A DNA stretch of 64,000 nucleotides from Microbispora hainanensis (GTDB taxonomy: Bacteria > Actinomycetota > Actinomycetes > Streptosporangiales > Streptosporangiaceae), in the NCBI RefSeq assembly GCF_006874475.1, contig NZ_VIRM01000001.1, positions 248,001-312,000 on the forward strand. Direction: 5' to 3'. A program made the translations under genes and the position numbers. The stretch's first letter is position 1. Each line of letters opens with the position of its first letter. Shown here piece after piece: positions 47,978 to 58,543 of the stretch. The notes beneath the pieces are model-generated. The model did no database searches and was not told where the DNA came from. It was given only the letters and a program-made list of their open reading frames with translations.

Positions 47978-49882
47978 GTGGCCGTGGAACCCGCTGAGAT
48001 CATCCAGCACTCCGGCGGAGCGATCGGAGCAGCCTGGCTCATGATCGCTCTGCCCCTGGTGGGAGCGGCGGTCCTCCTGCTTGGCGGCCGGAGGACCGAC
48101 AAGTTCGGCCACCTGCTGGGCGTGCTCATGGCCGTCGCGTCCTTCGTGGTGGCGGCGCTGTCGTTCATGCAGTTGCTCGGCTTCGCCCCGGGCGAGCGCC
48201 GCCGCGGGATCGAGCTGTACGACTTCATCCCGGGCCTCGCCAAGGTGGGCCTGCTGGTCGACCCGCTGTCGATCTCGTTCTGCCTGCTGATCACCTTCGT
48301 GGGCTCGCTGATCCACATCTACTCGATCGGCTACATGGCGCACGACCCGAACAGGCGGCGGTTCTTCGCCTATCTCAACCTGTTCGTCGCGGCCATGCTC
48401 CTGCTGGTGCTGGCCGACAACTACGTCGCCCTGTTCGTCGGCTGGGAGGGCGTCGGTCTCGCGTCCTACCTGCTGATCGGGTTCTGGCAGCACAAGCCCT
48501 CGGCGGCGACCGCGGCCAAGAAGGCGTTCATCGTCAACCGCGTCGGCGACTTCGGCCTGCTGATCGGCATCTTCACGATCTTCGCGACGTTCCACACGCT
48601 GGCCTTCAGCGACGTCCTCGGGAACGCCTCGAAGGCGTCGTCGGGCACGCTCACCGCGATCGGCCTGCTGCTGCTGGTCGGCGCCTGCGGCAAGTCGGCG
48701 CAGCTCCCGCTGCAGTCCTGGCTCCTCGACGCGATGGAGGGCCCGACCCCGGTCTCGGCCCTCATCCACGCGGCGACCATGGTCACCGCCGGCGTCTACC
48801 TGATCGTCCGGTCCGGCCCGATCTTCGAGGGCGCCGGGACCGCGCAGCTCGTGGTGACGATCGTCGGCGTCGCGACGCTGCTCGCCGGTGCGATCATCGG
48901 TACCGCCAAGGACGACATCAAGAAGGCGCTGGCCGGTTCGACGATGTCGCAGATCGGCTACATGGTGCTCGCCGCGGGCATCGGCCCGGTGGGCTACGCC
49001 TTCGCGATCGCCCACCTGATCACGCACGGCTTCTTCAAGGCCGACATGTTCCTCGGCGCCGGCTCGGTCATGCACGCCATGAACGACGAGGTCGACATGC
49101 GCAAGTACGGCGCGCTGCGCAAGGTCATGCCGGTCACGTTCGTGACGTTCCTCATCGGCTACCTGGCGATCATCGGGTTCCCGCTGCTGTCCGGCTACTT
49201 CACCAAGGACGGCATCATCGAGACCGCGATGGAGCACAACGCGATCCTCGGCTGGCTGGCCGTGCTCGGCGCGGGCATCACCGGCTTCTACATGTCGCGC
49301 CTGGTGTTCATGACGTTCTTCGGCGCCAAGCGCTGGGAGCCCACGGCCCACCCGCACGAGTCGCCCGCCGTCATGACCTGGCCGCTGATCATCCTGTCGA
49401 TCGGCGCGATCGGGCTCGGCGCGTTCCTGGTGCTGGGCAACCGGTTCATGACCTTCCTCGCGCCGGCCGTCGGCGCGCCGGAGGAGATGCCGTCGTTCCA
49501 CCCGGTCAGCCCCACCGGTCTGGCCACGCTCGCGCTCGTCGCGATCGGCGCGGCCTTCGCCTGGTTCAAGTACGGCAGGGCCGAGGTGCCCGCGGTGGCC
49601 CCGCGCGCCTCGTTCCTCACCACCTTCGCCCGTCGTGACCTGTACGGCGACGCCCTGAACGAGGCGCTGTTCATGCGCCCCGGCCAGTGGCTGACCCGTC
49701 TGGCCGTGTTCTTCGACAACCGCGGCGTCGACGGCCTCGTGAACGGCCTGGCCGCCGGCATCGGCGGCACGTCCGGGCGCCTGCGCAGGGTCCAGACCGG
49801 GTTCGTCCGCTCGTACGCGCTGTCGATATTCCTGGGCGCCGCCGTCCTGGCCGGTGCCTGGCTCGTCGTAGGGAACCTGTGA
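47978..49882 (+). CDS. nuoL: NADH-quinone oxidoreductase subunit L
   Basis: Distal antiporter-like proton-pumping subunit, 634 residues. [19 protein letters not shown], the lysine/histidine motif in [40 protein letters not shown] and [13 protein letters not shown] are conserved. The C terminus holds the lateral helix and terminal TM. GTG 47978 or 47984 could start; nuoM overlaps by one base. Confidence 0.97.
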   Translation: MAVEPAEIIQHSGGAIGAAWLMIALPLVGAAVLLLGGRRTDKFGHLLGVLMAVASFVVAALSFMQLLGFAPGERRRGIELYDFIPGLAKVGLLVDPLSISFCLLITFVGSLIHIYSIGYMAHDPNRRRFFAYLNLFVAAMLLLVLADNYVALFVGWEGVGLASYLLIGFWQHKPSAATAAKKAFIVNRVGDFGLLIGIFTIFATFHTLAFSDVLGNASKASSGTLTAIGLLLLVGACGKSAQLPLQSWLLDAMEGPTPVSALIHAATMVTAGVYLIVRSGPIFEGAGTAQLVVTIVGVATLLAGAIIGTAKDDIKKALAGSTMSQIGYMVLAAGIGPVGYAFAIAHLITHGFFKADMFLGAGSVMHAMNDEVDMRKYGALRKVMPVTFVTFLIGYLAIIGFPLLSGYFTKDGIIETAMEHNAILGWLAVLGAGITGFYMSRLVFMTFFGAKRWEPTAHPHESPAVMTWPLIILSIGAIGLGAFLVLGNRFMTFLAPAVGAPEEMPSFHPVSPTGLATLALVAIGAAFAWFKYGRAEVPAVAPRASFLTTFARRDLYGDALNEALFMRPGQWLTRLAVFFDNRGVDGLVNGLAAGIGGTSGRLRRVQTGFVRSYALSIFLGAAVLAGAWLVVGNL

Positions 49883-51387
49883 TGCCCTGGCTTTCAACCC
49901 TGATGGGCGTGTCCGTACTCGGCGCGCTGGGCGTGACCCTTGTCCGCAACGACAAGCTCGCCAAGCAGTTCACCCTCGTGGTGTCGCTGATCGTGCTGGC
50001 GCTGACCGTCGCCATGGCGGTCCAGTTCAGCCCGAACGGCGACAAGTTCCAGTTCGCCGAGACGTACGACTGGATCCCCCAGTTCGGGGTCCACTACGGC
50101 GTCGCCGTGGACGGCATCGCCCTGGTGCTGATCCTGCTGTCGGTGATCCTCGTGCCGATCGTGGTGCTCGCCTCCTGGCACGACGCCGAGGCCGGCAAGC
50201 GCTCGGTCCGCACGTACTTCTCGCTGCTGCTCGTGCTCGAGGCCATGATGATCGGCGTCTTCGCGGCGACCGACGTCTTCCTCTTCTACGTCTTCTTCGA
50301 AGCCATGCTGATCCCGATGTACTTCATGATCGGGTCGTACGGCGGGGCGCAGCGGTCGTACGCGGCCGTGAAGTTCCTGCTGTACTCGCTGTTCGGCGGG
50401 CTCCTGATGCTCGTGGCGGTGATCGCGCTCTACACGATCGCCGGCAAGGGCACGTTCATGTTCTCCGACCTGGTCGGGACCATCCAGGACGTGACGACGC
50501 AGAAGTGGCTGTTCCTCGGCTTCTTCATCGCCTTCGCGATCAAGGCGCCGCTGTGGCCGTTCCACACGTGGCTGCCGGACGCCGCCGCCCAGGCCCCGGC
50601 CGGCGCGGCCGTTCTGCTCGTCGGCGTGCTGGACAAGGTCGGCACGTACGGCATGCTGCGCTTCTGCCTTGAGCTCTTCCCGGACGCCGCGAAGTTCTTC
50701 ACGCCGCTGGTCATCACGCTGTCGGTCATCGGCATCGTGTACGGCGCGATCGTGGCCATCGGGCAGACCGACATGAAGCGGCTCATCGCGTACACCTCGG
50801 TGTCGCACTTCGGCTTCATCGCGATGGGCGTGTTCGCGATGACCACCAGCGCGGGCTCGGGCGCGACGCTCTACATGGTCAACCACGGCTTCTCGACCGG
50901 CGCGCTGTTCCTGATCGCGGGCTTCCTCATCTACCGCAGGGGCTCGCAGTTCATCGCCGACTACGGGGGCGTGCAGAAGGTGGCCCCGATCCTCGCCGGG
51001 ACGTTCCTGGTGGCGGGTCTGTCCAGCCTCTCGCTGCCCGGTCTCAGCACGTTCGTCAGCGAGTTCATGGTGCTGACCGGCACCTACCAGCGGTACGTCG
51101 TCCCGGCCGTGATCGCCACGGTCGGCGTCATCCTCGCCGCGATCTACATCCTGTGGATGTACCAGCGGACGATGAACGGCCCGACGGCCGAGTCGGTCAA
51201 GTCGCTGCCCGACCTCAACGCCAGGGAGAAGTGGGTGGTGGCGCCGCTCGTCGCGCTGCTGCTGGTGTTCGGCTTCTATCCCAAGCCGCTGCTCGACGTG
51301 ATCAATCCCGCCGTGAAGGACACGCTGTCGAGCGTCTCCGTCACGGACCCGAAGCCGGCCGTACCCGTTGCTCAGGAGGGCCAGTAG
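49882..51387 (+). CDS. nuoM: NADH-quinone oxidoreductase subunit M
   Basis: Antiporter-like subunit, 501 residues. It has FYVFFEAMLIPMYFMIG, FAIKAPLWPFHTWLPDA, QTDMKRLIAYTSVSHFGFI and NHGFSTGALFLIAG. ATG 49882 overlaps the nuoL stop. Overlaps nuoN by one base. Confidence 0.97.
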   Translation: MPWLSTLMGVSVLGALGVTLVRNDKLAKQFTLVVSLIVLALTVAMAVQFSPNGDKFQFAETYDWIPQFGVHYGVAVDGIALVLILLSVILVPIVVLASWHDAEAGKRSVRTYFSLLLVLEAMMIGVFAATDVFLFYVFFEAMLIPMYFMIGSYGGAQRSYAAVKFLLYSLFGGLLMLVAVIALYTIAGKGTFMFSDLVGTIQDVTTQKWLFLGFFIAFAIKAPLWPFHTWLPDAAAQAPAGAAVLLVGVLDKVGTYGMLRFCLELFPDAAKFFTPLVITLSVIGIVYGAIVAIGQTDMKRLIAYTSVSHFGFIAMGVFAMTTSAGSGATLYMVNHGFSTGALFLIAGFLIYRRGSQFIADYGGVQKVAPILAGTFLVAGLSSLSLPGLSTFVSEFMVLTGTYQRYVVPAVIATVGVILAAIYILWMYQRTMNGPTAESVKSLPDLNAREKWVVAPLVALLLVFGFYPKPLLDVINPAVKDTLSSVSVTDPKPAVPVAQEGQ

Positions 51388-52940
51388 TGAACGGCACCAT
51401 TCAGGCGCCGAGTATCGAGTACGCCCTTCTGGCGCCTCTGCTCGTCGTCTTCGGCGCGGCGATCGTCGGCGTGCTGGTGGAGGCATTCGCCCCGCGCTAC
51501 CTGCGCTCGGCGATCCACCTGCCGCTCACGTTGCTGTCGCTGGCCGGCGCGTTCGCGCTGGCCGTCTGGCAGGCGATCAAGGGCGTGCCCACCAAGCCCG
51601 CCGCGATGGGCGCGGTGGCGGTGGACGGCCCGGCCCTGTTCATCTGGGGCACGATCCTCATCCTCGCCTTCGTGAGCGTGCTGCTCATCAAGGACGAGGA
51701 GCACTTCGTCGGCTCCGCGGCGGCGGTGCCCGGCTCGGCCGAGGAGGAGCAGTCGCTCGTCGAGCGGGCCGCGCACACCGAGGTCTACCCGCTGCTGCTG
51801 TTCGCGGTCGGCGGCATGCTGCTGTTCCCGGCGGCCAACGACCTGCTCGTGGCGTTCGTCGCCCTTGAGGTCATGTCGCTGCCGCTCTACCTGCTGTGCG
51901 GCCTGGCCCGGCGCCGCCGCCTGCTGTCGCAGGAGGCCGCGGTCAAGTACTTCCTGCTCGGCGCGTTCTCCTCGGCCTTCTTCCTGTACGGCACGGCCCT
52001 GCTGTACGGCTACGCCGGCTCGGTCGACCTCGCGAAGATCAACCAGGCGCTGGGGACGGTCGGCGGCCAGGACACGCTGCTCTACATCGGCGCGGCCATG
52101 CTCGGCGTCGGCCTGCTGTTCAAGATCGGCGCCGCGCCGTTCCAGGCGTGGAAGCCGGACGTCTACCAGGGCTCGCCCACGCCCATCACCGCGCTGATGG
52201 CCTCCGGCACCCTGGTGGCCGCCTTCGGCGCGCTGCTGCGAGTGTTCTGGGTCGGTCTGGGTGGACTCGACTGGGACTGGCGGCCGGTGTTCTACGGTGT
52301 GGCGATTCTCACGATGGTGGTCGGCGCGATCCTCGCGATCACGCAGACCGACATCAAGCGGATGCTCGCCTACTCGTCCATCGCGCACGGCGGTTTCCTG
52401 CTCATCGGCGTGATCGCCACCGGCCACACCCCGGCGGAGAACACCTCGGCCCTGTCCGGCCTGCTGTTCTACCTGGTGGCGTATGGTTTCACCACCGTGG
52501 GCGCGTTCGCCGTCGTCACGATGGTGCGCGACGCGGGCGGCGAGGCGTGGCACCTGTCCCGCTGGGCCGGGCTCGGCAAGCGCTCGCCGCTGCTGGCCGG
52601 GACGTTCGCGTTCTTCCTGCTGGCCTTCGCCGGCATCCCGCTGACCAGCGGGTTCTTCGGGAAGTACGCGGTCTTCCAGGCCGCCGTCGCCAACGGCGCC
52701 ACGCCGCTGGTCATCGTCGGTGTGGTGGCCTCGGCCATCGCCGCCTTCTTCTACGTGCGCGTGATCGTGCTGATGTTCTTCAGCGACCCGGCCGCCGACG
52801 GCCCGTCGGTCGTGCTGCCCTCCAGGGGGACCGCGGCCGTCGTCGGCATCGCGGCATTGGCTACGGTAGTTCTCGGGGTCTATCCCCAGCCCGTGCTGGA
52901 CCTCGCGCACACGGCAGCACAATCCCTGTTCGTCCGTTAG
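51387..52940 (+). CDS. nuoN: NADH-quinone oxidoreductase subunit N
   Basis: Third antiporter-like subunit, 517 residues, with FVALEVMSLPLYLLCGLARR, GLLFKIGAAPFQAWKPDVYQ, TQTDIKRMLAYSSIAHGGFL and PLTSGFFGKYAVF. Completes the 14-subunit set, so the cell should have a full complex I. Followed 11 bases later by the polyprenyl synthase. Confidence 0.97.
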   Translation: MNGTIQAPSIEYALLAPLLVVFGAAIVGVLVEAFAPRYLRSAIHLPLTLLSLAGAFALAVWQAIKGVPTKPAAMGAVAVDGPALFIWGTILILAFVSVLLIKDEEHFVGSAAAVPGSAEEEQSLVERAAHTEVYPLLLFAVGGMLLFPAANDLLVAFVALEVMSLPLYLLCGLARRRRLLSQEAAVKYFLLGAFSSAFFLYGTALLYGYAGSVDLAKINQALGTVGGQDTLLYIGAAMLGVGLLFKIGAAPFQAWKPDVYQGSPTPITALMASGTLVAAFGALLRVFWVGLGGLDWDWRPVFYGVAILTMVVGAILAITQTDIKRMLAYSSIAHGGFLLIGVIATGHTPAENTSALSGLLFYLVAYGFTTVGAFAVVTMVRDAGGEAWHLSRWAGLGKRSPLLAGTFAFFLLAFAGIPLTSGFFGKYAVFQAAVANGATPLVIVGVVASAIAAFFYVRVIVLMFFSDPAADGPSVVLPSRGTAAVVGIAALATVVLGVYPQPVLDLAHTAAQSLFVR

Positions 52941-52951
52941 GAGATCTCCGT

Positions 52952-53947
52952 ATGGCCGCGCCGCCCGTTGTGGACCTTCCTCTTGTCGACGAGCGGCTGG
53001 CCGACGATCTCGCTGGCGGGCTCGCGGCGGTGGAGAAGCTGCTGCGCTCGTCGGTCGAGAGTGAGGACGCCTTCGTCACCCAGACGTCCAGGCACCTCAT
53101 CGAGGCGGGCGGCAAGCGGTTCCGGGCGATGCTCGTGCTGCTGGCCGCCCAGTTCGGAAACCCGGACGCCCCCGGTGTCGTGCCCGGGGCCGTCGTCATC
53201 GAGCTGACCCACCTGGCCACGCTCTACCACGACGACGTGATGGACGAGGCCCCGGTGCGCCGGGGCTCCCAGTCGGCCAACGCCCGGTGGGACAACACCG
53301 TGGCCATCCTCACCGGCGACTACCTGTTCGCCCAGGCGTCGGAGATCCTCGCCGACCTCGGCCCCGAGCTGATCCGGATCCAGGCGCGTACGTTCTCCCG
53401 CCTGGTGCGCGGGCAGATCCGCGAGACGATCGGCCCCGCCGAGGGCCGCGACGCGATCGCCCACTACATCAGCGTGCTGGCCGACAAGACCGGCTCTCTC
53501 ATCGCCACCTCGGGCCGCTTCGGGGCCATGCTGGCCGGCGCCCCCGCCGACGTGGTCGAGCGCCTGACCGACGCCTGCGAGGCGATCGGCGTGGCCTGGC
53601 AGCTCAGCGACGACCTGATCGACGTGGCCGCGCCGACGGACGACTCGGGCAAGACCCCCGGCACCGACCTGCGTGAGGGCATCCACACGCTCCCCGTGCT
53701 GTACGCCCTGACCTCCGAGGACCCCGCCGACGCCCGGCTTCGCGCCCTGCTGTCGGGGCCCGTGGCCGAGGAGGACGTCGAGGAGGCGCTGACGCTGCTG
53801 CGCGCCCACCGGGCCATGGACCAGGCCCGTGAGGAGCTCGCCCGCTGGATCGACCGGGCCAAGGCCGCCCTCGCCGGTCTGCCCGAAATCCCCGCGCGTA
53901 CGGCCCTGATCGCCCTGTGCGACTACGTCGTCGAGCGCACCGGCTGA
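52952..53947 (+). CDS. Polyprenyl diphosphate synthase (menaquinone side chain)
   Basis: Trans-prenyltransferase, 331 residues. First aspartate-rich motif in YHDDVMDEAPVRRG, second in DDLIDVAAPTDDSGKTPGTD (the divergent DDxxD seen in long-chain synthases), plus GGKRFRAMLVLLA. Gene order nuoN-prenyl synthase and the menG/GGR genes upstream suggest it makes the menaquinone tail. ATG 52952 has AGGAGATC upstream; probably the last gene of the Rex-controlled operon. Confidence 0.92.
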   Translation: MAAPPVVDLPLVDERLADDLAGGLAAVEKLLRSSVESEDAFVTQTSRHLIEAGGKRFRAMLVLLAAQFGNPDAPGVVPGAVVIELTHLATLYHDDVMDEAPVRRGSQSANARWDNTVAILTGDYLFAQASEILADLGPELIRIQARTFSRLVRGQIRETIGPAEGRDAIAHYISVLADKTGSLIATSGRFGAMLAGAPADVVERLTDACEAIGVAWQLSDDLIDVAAPTDDSGKTPGTDLREGIHTLPVLYALTSEDPADARLRALLSGPVAEEDVEEALTLLRAHRAMDQAREELARWIDRAKAALAGLPEIPARTALIALCDYVVERTG

Positions 53948-53973
53948 CCATCCTGTAAGGGATCATTGGCCGG

Positions 53974-54954
53974 GTGAAGATCACCCGGTGCGCCGCCCTG
54001 TTCCTCACGCTGTGCCTCGCCGTCGTGACGGCCTGCGGCAGCACGCCACGCGCGGGCACGCCCCCCACCCCGGCGCCGGGGAGCCCTGCGCCCGCCGGCG
54101 CCGTCATCGTGGACAAGGACCAGGCGCTCACGTCCAGGGAATACTCGGCGCAAGCCCTGTTCGACGCCATAGCCGCGCAGGGTTCGCCCAAGCCGGGTTC
54201 GCCTGGGCCGGATCAGGAAGGACCCGACCCCGCGTCTTCGGAGTCTTCGCAGTCTTCGCAGTCGGAGGAGCCGGGCCTGATGGGCTGGGTGCTGAAAGAA
54301 GGCGAGCCCATCCCGGTGCCCAACCCCGGCACGGGAGGTGCGAACCCGCGTCTGCTGTCGGCGCTGCTCACCGACTTCGGCCCGGCGCACGAGTCGGATG
54401 TGACTCCGGGGGCGGTGGTCGGCCTCCCGGCCCCCACGGGCGCCGCGTCGCTGTTCATCGGGCTCCGGGTGATGGGCAGCCCCCTGCGCGGGCCGTCCTT
54501 GTGCGAGAAGTGGACCTCGGGGACGTGGCTCACCGCGCTGCGGAACTTCGACCAGCGGGGCGTGTGGATCGCGGCGACGCAGCTGAAGGCGCGTCAGCGC
54601 GCCGATCCGCTGGTGTTCGGCGAGTCCGTCATCACCGGGCCTGCCGAGATGCTGGACCACCTGGCGGACACCAGCGGTGTGGAGTCGTGCCGGAAGCTGA
54701 AGGGAGGCCGGGCCGGCACCGGAGCGGTGGAGCTGTTCGCCGTGCCGCCGCTGGGCACCAGGTCCTTCGCCTTCCGCATCACCGGCAACCGGAAAGCCCC
54801 CGTGTGGAACTGGGTCGAGGTGGTGCGGACGCCGCGTTACGTGCTGGAGGTGCGGATTCCGAACCAGTTCCCCGCGCCGCGCACCGACCCCGCCGTACTG
54901 CTGCCGCGCATCGCCGAGGCCGCGTACGCCAGGGCCGAGGCGGCGCTGGGCTGA
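53974..54954 (+). CDS. Secreted lipoprotein, unknown function
   Basis: Signal peptide with lipobox LAVVTAC (Cys about residue 21), then a Pro-rich linker and a Ser/Gln/Glu low-complexity run (SSESSQSSQSEE) encoded by a short TCTTCGCAG microrepeat. The rest is a folded domain of about 220 residues with two cysteines (LCEKW, ESCRKL) that could pair. I do not recognise it. It may be an actinobacterial-specific surface lipoprotein. Confidence 0.75.
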   Translation: MKITRCAALFLTLCLAVVTACGSTPRAGTPPTPAPGSPAPAGAVIVDKDQALTSREYSAQALFDAIAAQGSPKPGSPGPDQEGPDPASSESSQSSQSEEPGLMGWVLKEGEPIPVPNPGTGGANPRLLSALLTDFGPAHESDVTPGAVVGLPAPTGAASLFIGLRVMGSPLRGPSLCEKWTSGTWLTALRNFDQRGVWIAATQLKARQRADPLVFGESVITGPAEMLDHLADTSGVESCRKLKGGRAGTGAVELFAVPPLGTRSFAFRITGNRKAPVWNWVEVVRTPRYVLEVRIPNQFPAPRTDPAVLLPRIAEAAYARAEAALG

Positions 54955-55012
54955 CGCCTTCCAGGCCTTGCCGAGGCCCGTGCCCGTGCGTCGTTCGCCT
55001 ACGCTGTGGCTG

Positions 55013-55639
55013 GTGTTGCACAACAGTGATGAAGAGACCGCGCGAGAGGCGGCGGGGGGCACCGGCCTGCTCGGCCGGCCGGGCAGCCATCCGCGCGTGA
55101 TCGTGCGCCGGATCACGGCGCAGGACGAGGACGAGTTCATCGAACTGGTGCATGCAAGCATTGACCTCCACCATCCGTGGATGTCCCTGCCCACCACGAG
55201 CGAGGAGTTCAGGGCCTACCTGGCCCGATTCGACGATCCCCGGTCCGCCGAGGGCCTGCTGGTCTGCGTACGGCAGACCGGTGAGATCGCGGGGAACATC
55301 AACATCAACAGCATCATCCGGGGACGCTTCCAATGCGGCTCCCTCGGATACGCGGCGTTCGCGCCCTCCGCCGGCCAGGGGTACATGTCCGAAGGTCTCG
55401 GCCTGGTGCTGCGTCACGCCTTCGAGGAGTTGCGGCTCCACCGGCTGGAGGCCAACGTCCAGCCGGGCAACCACGCCTCCCGAAGGCTGCTCGAACGGCA
55501 CGGTTTCCGCCGTGAGGGGTATTCGCCGGAGATGCTGTTCATCGACGGCGCCTGGCGGGACCACGAACGGTGGGCCGTCACCTCCACGATGATGGGCATC
55601 GTCCCGGAGAGCCCGCACCCGACGCTGCCCGCTCGCTGA
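55013..55639 (+). CDS. GNAT family N-acetyltransferase (RimJ/RimL-like)
   Basis: Acetyl-CoA-dependent acetyltransferase. RVIVRRITAQDEDEF starts the fold; the acetyl-CoA loop is AGQGYMSEGLGLVLRHAFEE and the end of the fold has NVQPGNHASRRLLERHGFRR, the RimJ/L signature. GTG 55013 is chosen; a TTG at 54968 would add 15 residues. The substrate is unknown. Confidence 0.85.
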   Translation: MLHNSDEETAREAAGGTGLLGRPGSHPRVIVRRITAQDEDEFIELVHASIDLHHPWMSLPTTSEEFRAYLARFDDPRSAEGLLVCVRQTGEIAGNININSIIRGRFQCGSLGYAAFAPSAGQGYMSEGLGLVLRHAFEELRLHRLEANVQPGNHASRRLLERHGFRREGYSPEMLFIDGAWRDHERWAVTSTMMGIVPESPHPTLPAR

Positions 55640-55659
55640 CCGCAGGCCGGCGATAGGTG

Positions 55660-56403
55660 CTAGTGCTGGGCCGCGAGCCACTCGTCGAAGGTGGTCGGCG
55701 CGATGCGGGCGCCTTCACCGGGCAGCAGCACGTCGCCGGCCATCGCCGGGCCGAAGAGACCCGACCAGGTCGGCACGAGCTTGACCGTACGGCCGCGTGC
55801 CGCGTGGGTGCGCCGGGCCATGTCGACGAGGTCCTGCGGCTCGGGGCCGGCCACATCGGTGTAGCGGCCCTGCGGGTCGCCCACCGCGATCTCGGCGAGC
55901 ACCTCGGCCACGTCGGCGGGCGCGATCGGCTGGACCAGCAGCGGCGCGATCGTGGCGACGCCGTCCTGCTCCATCCATCCCGCCACCATCTCGGCGAAGT
56001 CGTGGAACTGCGCGGCCGGCACGATCGTCCACGGCACGGAACCGGCGGACACCAGGCGCTCCTGCTCCCGCTTGCCGGAGTAGTGAGCGTTGCCCTCCAC
56101 CTTGTGGATGCCGATGATCGAGAGCAGCACGTGGTGGCGGACGCCCGCCCGCTCCTCGGCGGCCAGCAGGTTCCTGGTGGTCGTGCCGAAGTACGCTACA
56201 GACTCGTCCCGGTCGGTCGCGTTCGAACTGATCGCGTCCACGACCGCCTCGACGCCGTCGAGGGCCTTGTCGAGCCCCTCGCCCGTCATCAGGTCCACGC
56301 CGAGTGAGCGGCTGATCCGTACGACGTCGTGCCCGTCCCGTTCGAGGGCGGCGACGGTGAGCCTGCCGATGTTCCCGGTGGCCCCGGCGACTGCGATACG
56401 CAT
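55660..56403 (-). CDS. NAD(P)H-binding (NmrA/atypical SDR) protein
   Basis: 247-residue atypical SDR. RIAVAGATGNIGRLTVAALE is the NAD(P) motif, followed by VVDAISSN, HHVLLSIIGIHKVEGNAHY, VPWTIVPAAQF and QPIAPADVAEVLAE. It diverges from the Rrf2 regulator, which suggests redox- or electrophile-responsive control; related to the remnant at the start of the window only at family level. Confidence 0.88.
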   Translation of the reverse strand: MRIAVAGATGNIGRLTVAALERDGHDVVRISRSLGVDLMTGEGLDKALDGVEAVVDAISSNATDRDESVAYFGTTTRNLLAAEERAGVRHHVLLSIIGIHKVEGNAHYSGKREQERLVSAGSVPWTIVPAAQFHDFAEMVAGWMEQDGVATIAPLLVQPIAPADVAEVLAEIAVGDPQGRYTDVAGPEPQDLVDMARRTHAARGRTVKLVPTWSGLFGPAMAGDVLLPGEGARIAPTTFDEWLAAQH

Positions 56404-56481
56404 GGTGTTCTCCTTCGCTAGACGCCCCGGATGCTATCTCGGACAAAATAGATCCGCAATCTCTCCAATACACTGGAGGGC

Positions 56482-56955
56482 ATGAAGCTGCCTGCGAGCA
56501 CCGAGTGGGTGTTGCACTGCGCCGCCACGCTGGCGCAGCTGGAGCCGGGAGCGACCGCGTCGGCGGCGCAGCTCGCGGACTACTTCGACGTTCCGGCGCC
56601 CTACCTGGCCAAGCAGTTGCAGGCGCTCGTCAAAGCCGGTGTGCTGGCCGCGATGACAGGCCCGCGGGGCGGCTTCCGGCTGGCGCGGGCGGCTTCCGAC
56701 ATCACGTTGCTGCAGATCGTCGAGGCGGTCGACGGCGCCTCCTCGCCGTACGAGTGCCGCGAGATCCGCCAGCAGGGGCGGGGGGCTCTGCCGCCCGAGG
56801 ACTGCCAGAGCGTCTGCATCATCGCCGAGAAGATGGCCGAGGCGCACCGGGCGTGGCGCACCAGCCTCGCGGCGGTCACGCTCGCCGACATCCTCGACGG
56901 GCTGCCCGAATGGGCGCCCGCCCGCACCCGGTCACGCCTGTCGGCCACACGCTGA
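56482..56955 (+). CDS. Rrf2 family transcriptional regulator
   Basis: Winged-helix domain (WVLHCAATLAQLEPG, YLAKQLQALVKAGVLAAMTG, RGGFRLAR) followed by ITLLQIVEAVDG and a cysteine cluster (YECREIRQ ... EDCQSVCIIAEKM, three Cys). The spacing resembles Fe-S or thiol-sensing Rrf2 proteins. The 78-base gap to the divergent SDR holds AT-rich GGACAAAATAGATCC, a plausible operator (inference). Confidence 0.9.
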   Translation: MKLPASTEWVLHCAATLAQLEPGATASAAQLADYFDVPAPYLAKQLQALVKAGVLAAMTGPRGGFRLARAASDITLLQIVEAVDGASSPYECREIRQQGRGALPPEDCQSVCIIAEKMAEAHRAWRTSLAAVTLADILDGLPEWAPARTRSRLSATR

Positions 56956-57111
56956 CCCGGCGGGAAATCGCCTCGTGCTGTCTCACCCGGACGCGCGTTC
57001 GGGCCGTTCCGGGCGGTGGTGCCGCGACCCGGGCGGAGTATCGTGGCAAGAGGTCCGGCGCCGCCACGGTGCAGTCGGGTGCCGAACGGCGTGCGGGCGC
57101 AGGGGGGCGTC

Positions 57112-58539
57112 ATGACCACCGCCACGCCATCCGTCACGCGCAGGTCCATCGCCAGCGTGAATCCGTACAACGACGAGGTCCTCGCCGAGTTTCCCGCGAT
57201 GACCGACGAGGAGGCCGGCCGGGCCGTCGCGGCGGCTCACCAGGCCTTCCAGGAGTGGAGGTCACTCGCCCCGGCAGAACGGGCCGCCGTGGTCGGCCAG
57301 GCGGCCTCTCTCATGCGCGAACGCCGGGAGGAACTCGCCCGCACGGTGACGCTGGAGATGGGCAAGCTCATCGGCGAGAGCCGCGGAGAGGTGGACCTGT
57401 CGGCAGACATCCTGAGCTACTACGCCAAGCACGGGCCCGCTTTCCTCGCCGACCGCCCGCTTCCCGTCGAGGAAGGGAATGCCGTGGTGGCCAACCGGCC
57501 GCTCGGCGCGCTCTTCGGGATCATGCCGTGGAACTACCCGCTCTATCAGGTCGCCCGCTTCGCGGCGCCGAACCTGGTCGCCGGCAACACGATCCTGCTC
57601 AAGCACGCGAGCAACTGCCCGCAGTCGGCGCTCGCGTTGGAGCGGCTGTTCCAGGAGGCCGGCGCGCCGCCCGGCGTCTACGTCAACCTGTTCCTGCCGT
57701 CGGCGCGAGTGGGCACTGTGATCGACAATCCCCTGGTCCAGGGGGTCTCCCTCACCGGCAGTGATCGTGCGGGCGCCAGCGCGGCCGAAAGGGCGGGACG
57801 CAACATCGAGAAGACCGTGCTCGAACTCGGGGGGAGCGATCCGTTCATCGTGCTCGACGCCGAGGACTTCGACCGGACCGTGGAGGCCGCGGCGGTCGGC
57901 CGGCTGTCCAACATGGGGCAGAGTTGTGTGAGCGCCAAGCGGATGATCCTCCTGCCGCACGTCTACCGCCGCTTTGTCGAGGAACTGCGCCGCAGGTTCG
58001 AGGCGCTCGTCCCGGGTGACCCGCTGGACCCGGACACCACGCTGGGCCCGCTGTCCTCAGAGCAGGCCGCCGCAAACCTCGTGAGCCAGGTACGCGACAC
58101 GGTGGCGCAGGGGGCGACCCTGGTGACCGGCGGCGACCGGATCGGCCGGCCCGGCGCCTTCGTCCAGCCGACGATCCTGACGGACGTCAGGCCGGGCATG
58201 CGGGCGTACCGCGAGGAACTGTTCGGGCCGGTGGCGGTGATCTACCAGGTGGCCGACGAGAACGAGGCCGTGGCGCTGGCGAACGACACACCGTACGGCC
58301 TCGGCGGCGCGGTCTTCTGCAGGGACCTCGACCGGGCGCGGCGGGTGGCGGAGCGGCTCGACGCGGGAATGGTCTGGATCAACCATCCAACCTCCTCCCA
58401 CCCCGCCCTGCCGTTCGGCGGTATCAAATGCTCGGGATATGGGAGAGAACTGGCGGATCTCGGCATCGAGGAGTTCGTCAACAAGAAGCTGATCCGAACC
58501 TTCCCGACGACCGTACCGATCGGCTTCGCCACGGGATGA
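57112..58539 (+). CDS. Aldehyde dehydrogenase (succinate-semialdehyde dehydrogenase-like)
   Basis: 475-residue NAD(P)-dependent aldehyde dehydrogenase. [18 protein letters not shown] starts the cofactor fold; catalytic Glu is in [12 protein letters not shown] and Cys in [14 protein letters not shown]; the end has [19 protein letters not shown]. Closest in style to succinate-semialdehyde dehydrogenases (GabD1 type). ATG 57112 follows AGGGGGGCG. Confidence 0.92.
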   Translation: MTTATPSVTRRSIASVNPYNDEVLAEFPAMTDEEAGRAVAAAHQAFQEWRSLAPAERAAVVGQAASLMRERREELARTVTLEMGKLIGESRGEVDLSADILSYYAKHGPAFLADRPLPVEEGNAVVANRPLGALFGIMPWNYPLYQVARFAAPNLVAGNTILLKHASNCPQSALALERLFQEAGAPPGVYVNLFLPSARVGTVIDNPLVQGVSLTGSDRAGASAAERAGRNIEKTVLELGGSDPFIVLDAEDFDRTVEAAAVGRLSNMGQSCVSAKRMILLPHVYRRFVEELRRRFEALVPGDPLDPDTTLGPLSSEQAAANLVSQVRDTVAQGATLVTGGDRIGRPGAFVQPTILTDVRPGMRAYREELFGPVAVIYQVADENEAVALANDTPYGLGGAVFCRDLDRARRVAERLDAGMVWINHPTSSHPALPFGGIKCSGYGRELADLGIEEFVNKKLIRTFPTTVPIGFATG

Positions 58540-58543
58540 GCCG

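Noticed and set aside
47453-49897. 814-codon minus-strand open frame opposite nuoK/nuoL
   Set aside because: Antisense to two certain genes; composition is His/Arg/Asp/Glu-rich low complexity typical of high-GC shadows; no motifs.
56404-56481. Possible riboswitch or RNA between the SDR and Rrf2 genes
   Set aside because: Only 78 bases, AT-rich, no stable fold seen; better explained as a divergent promoter.
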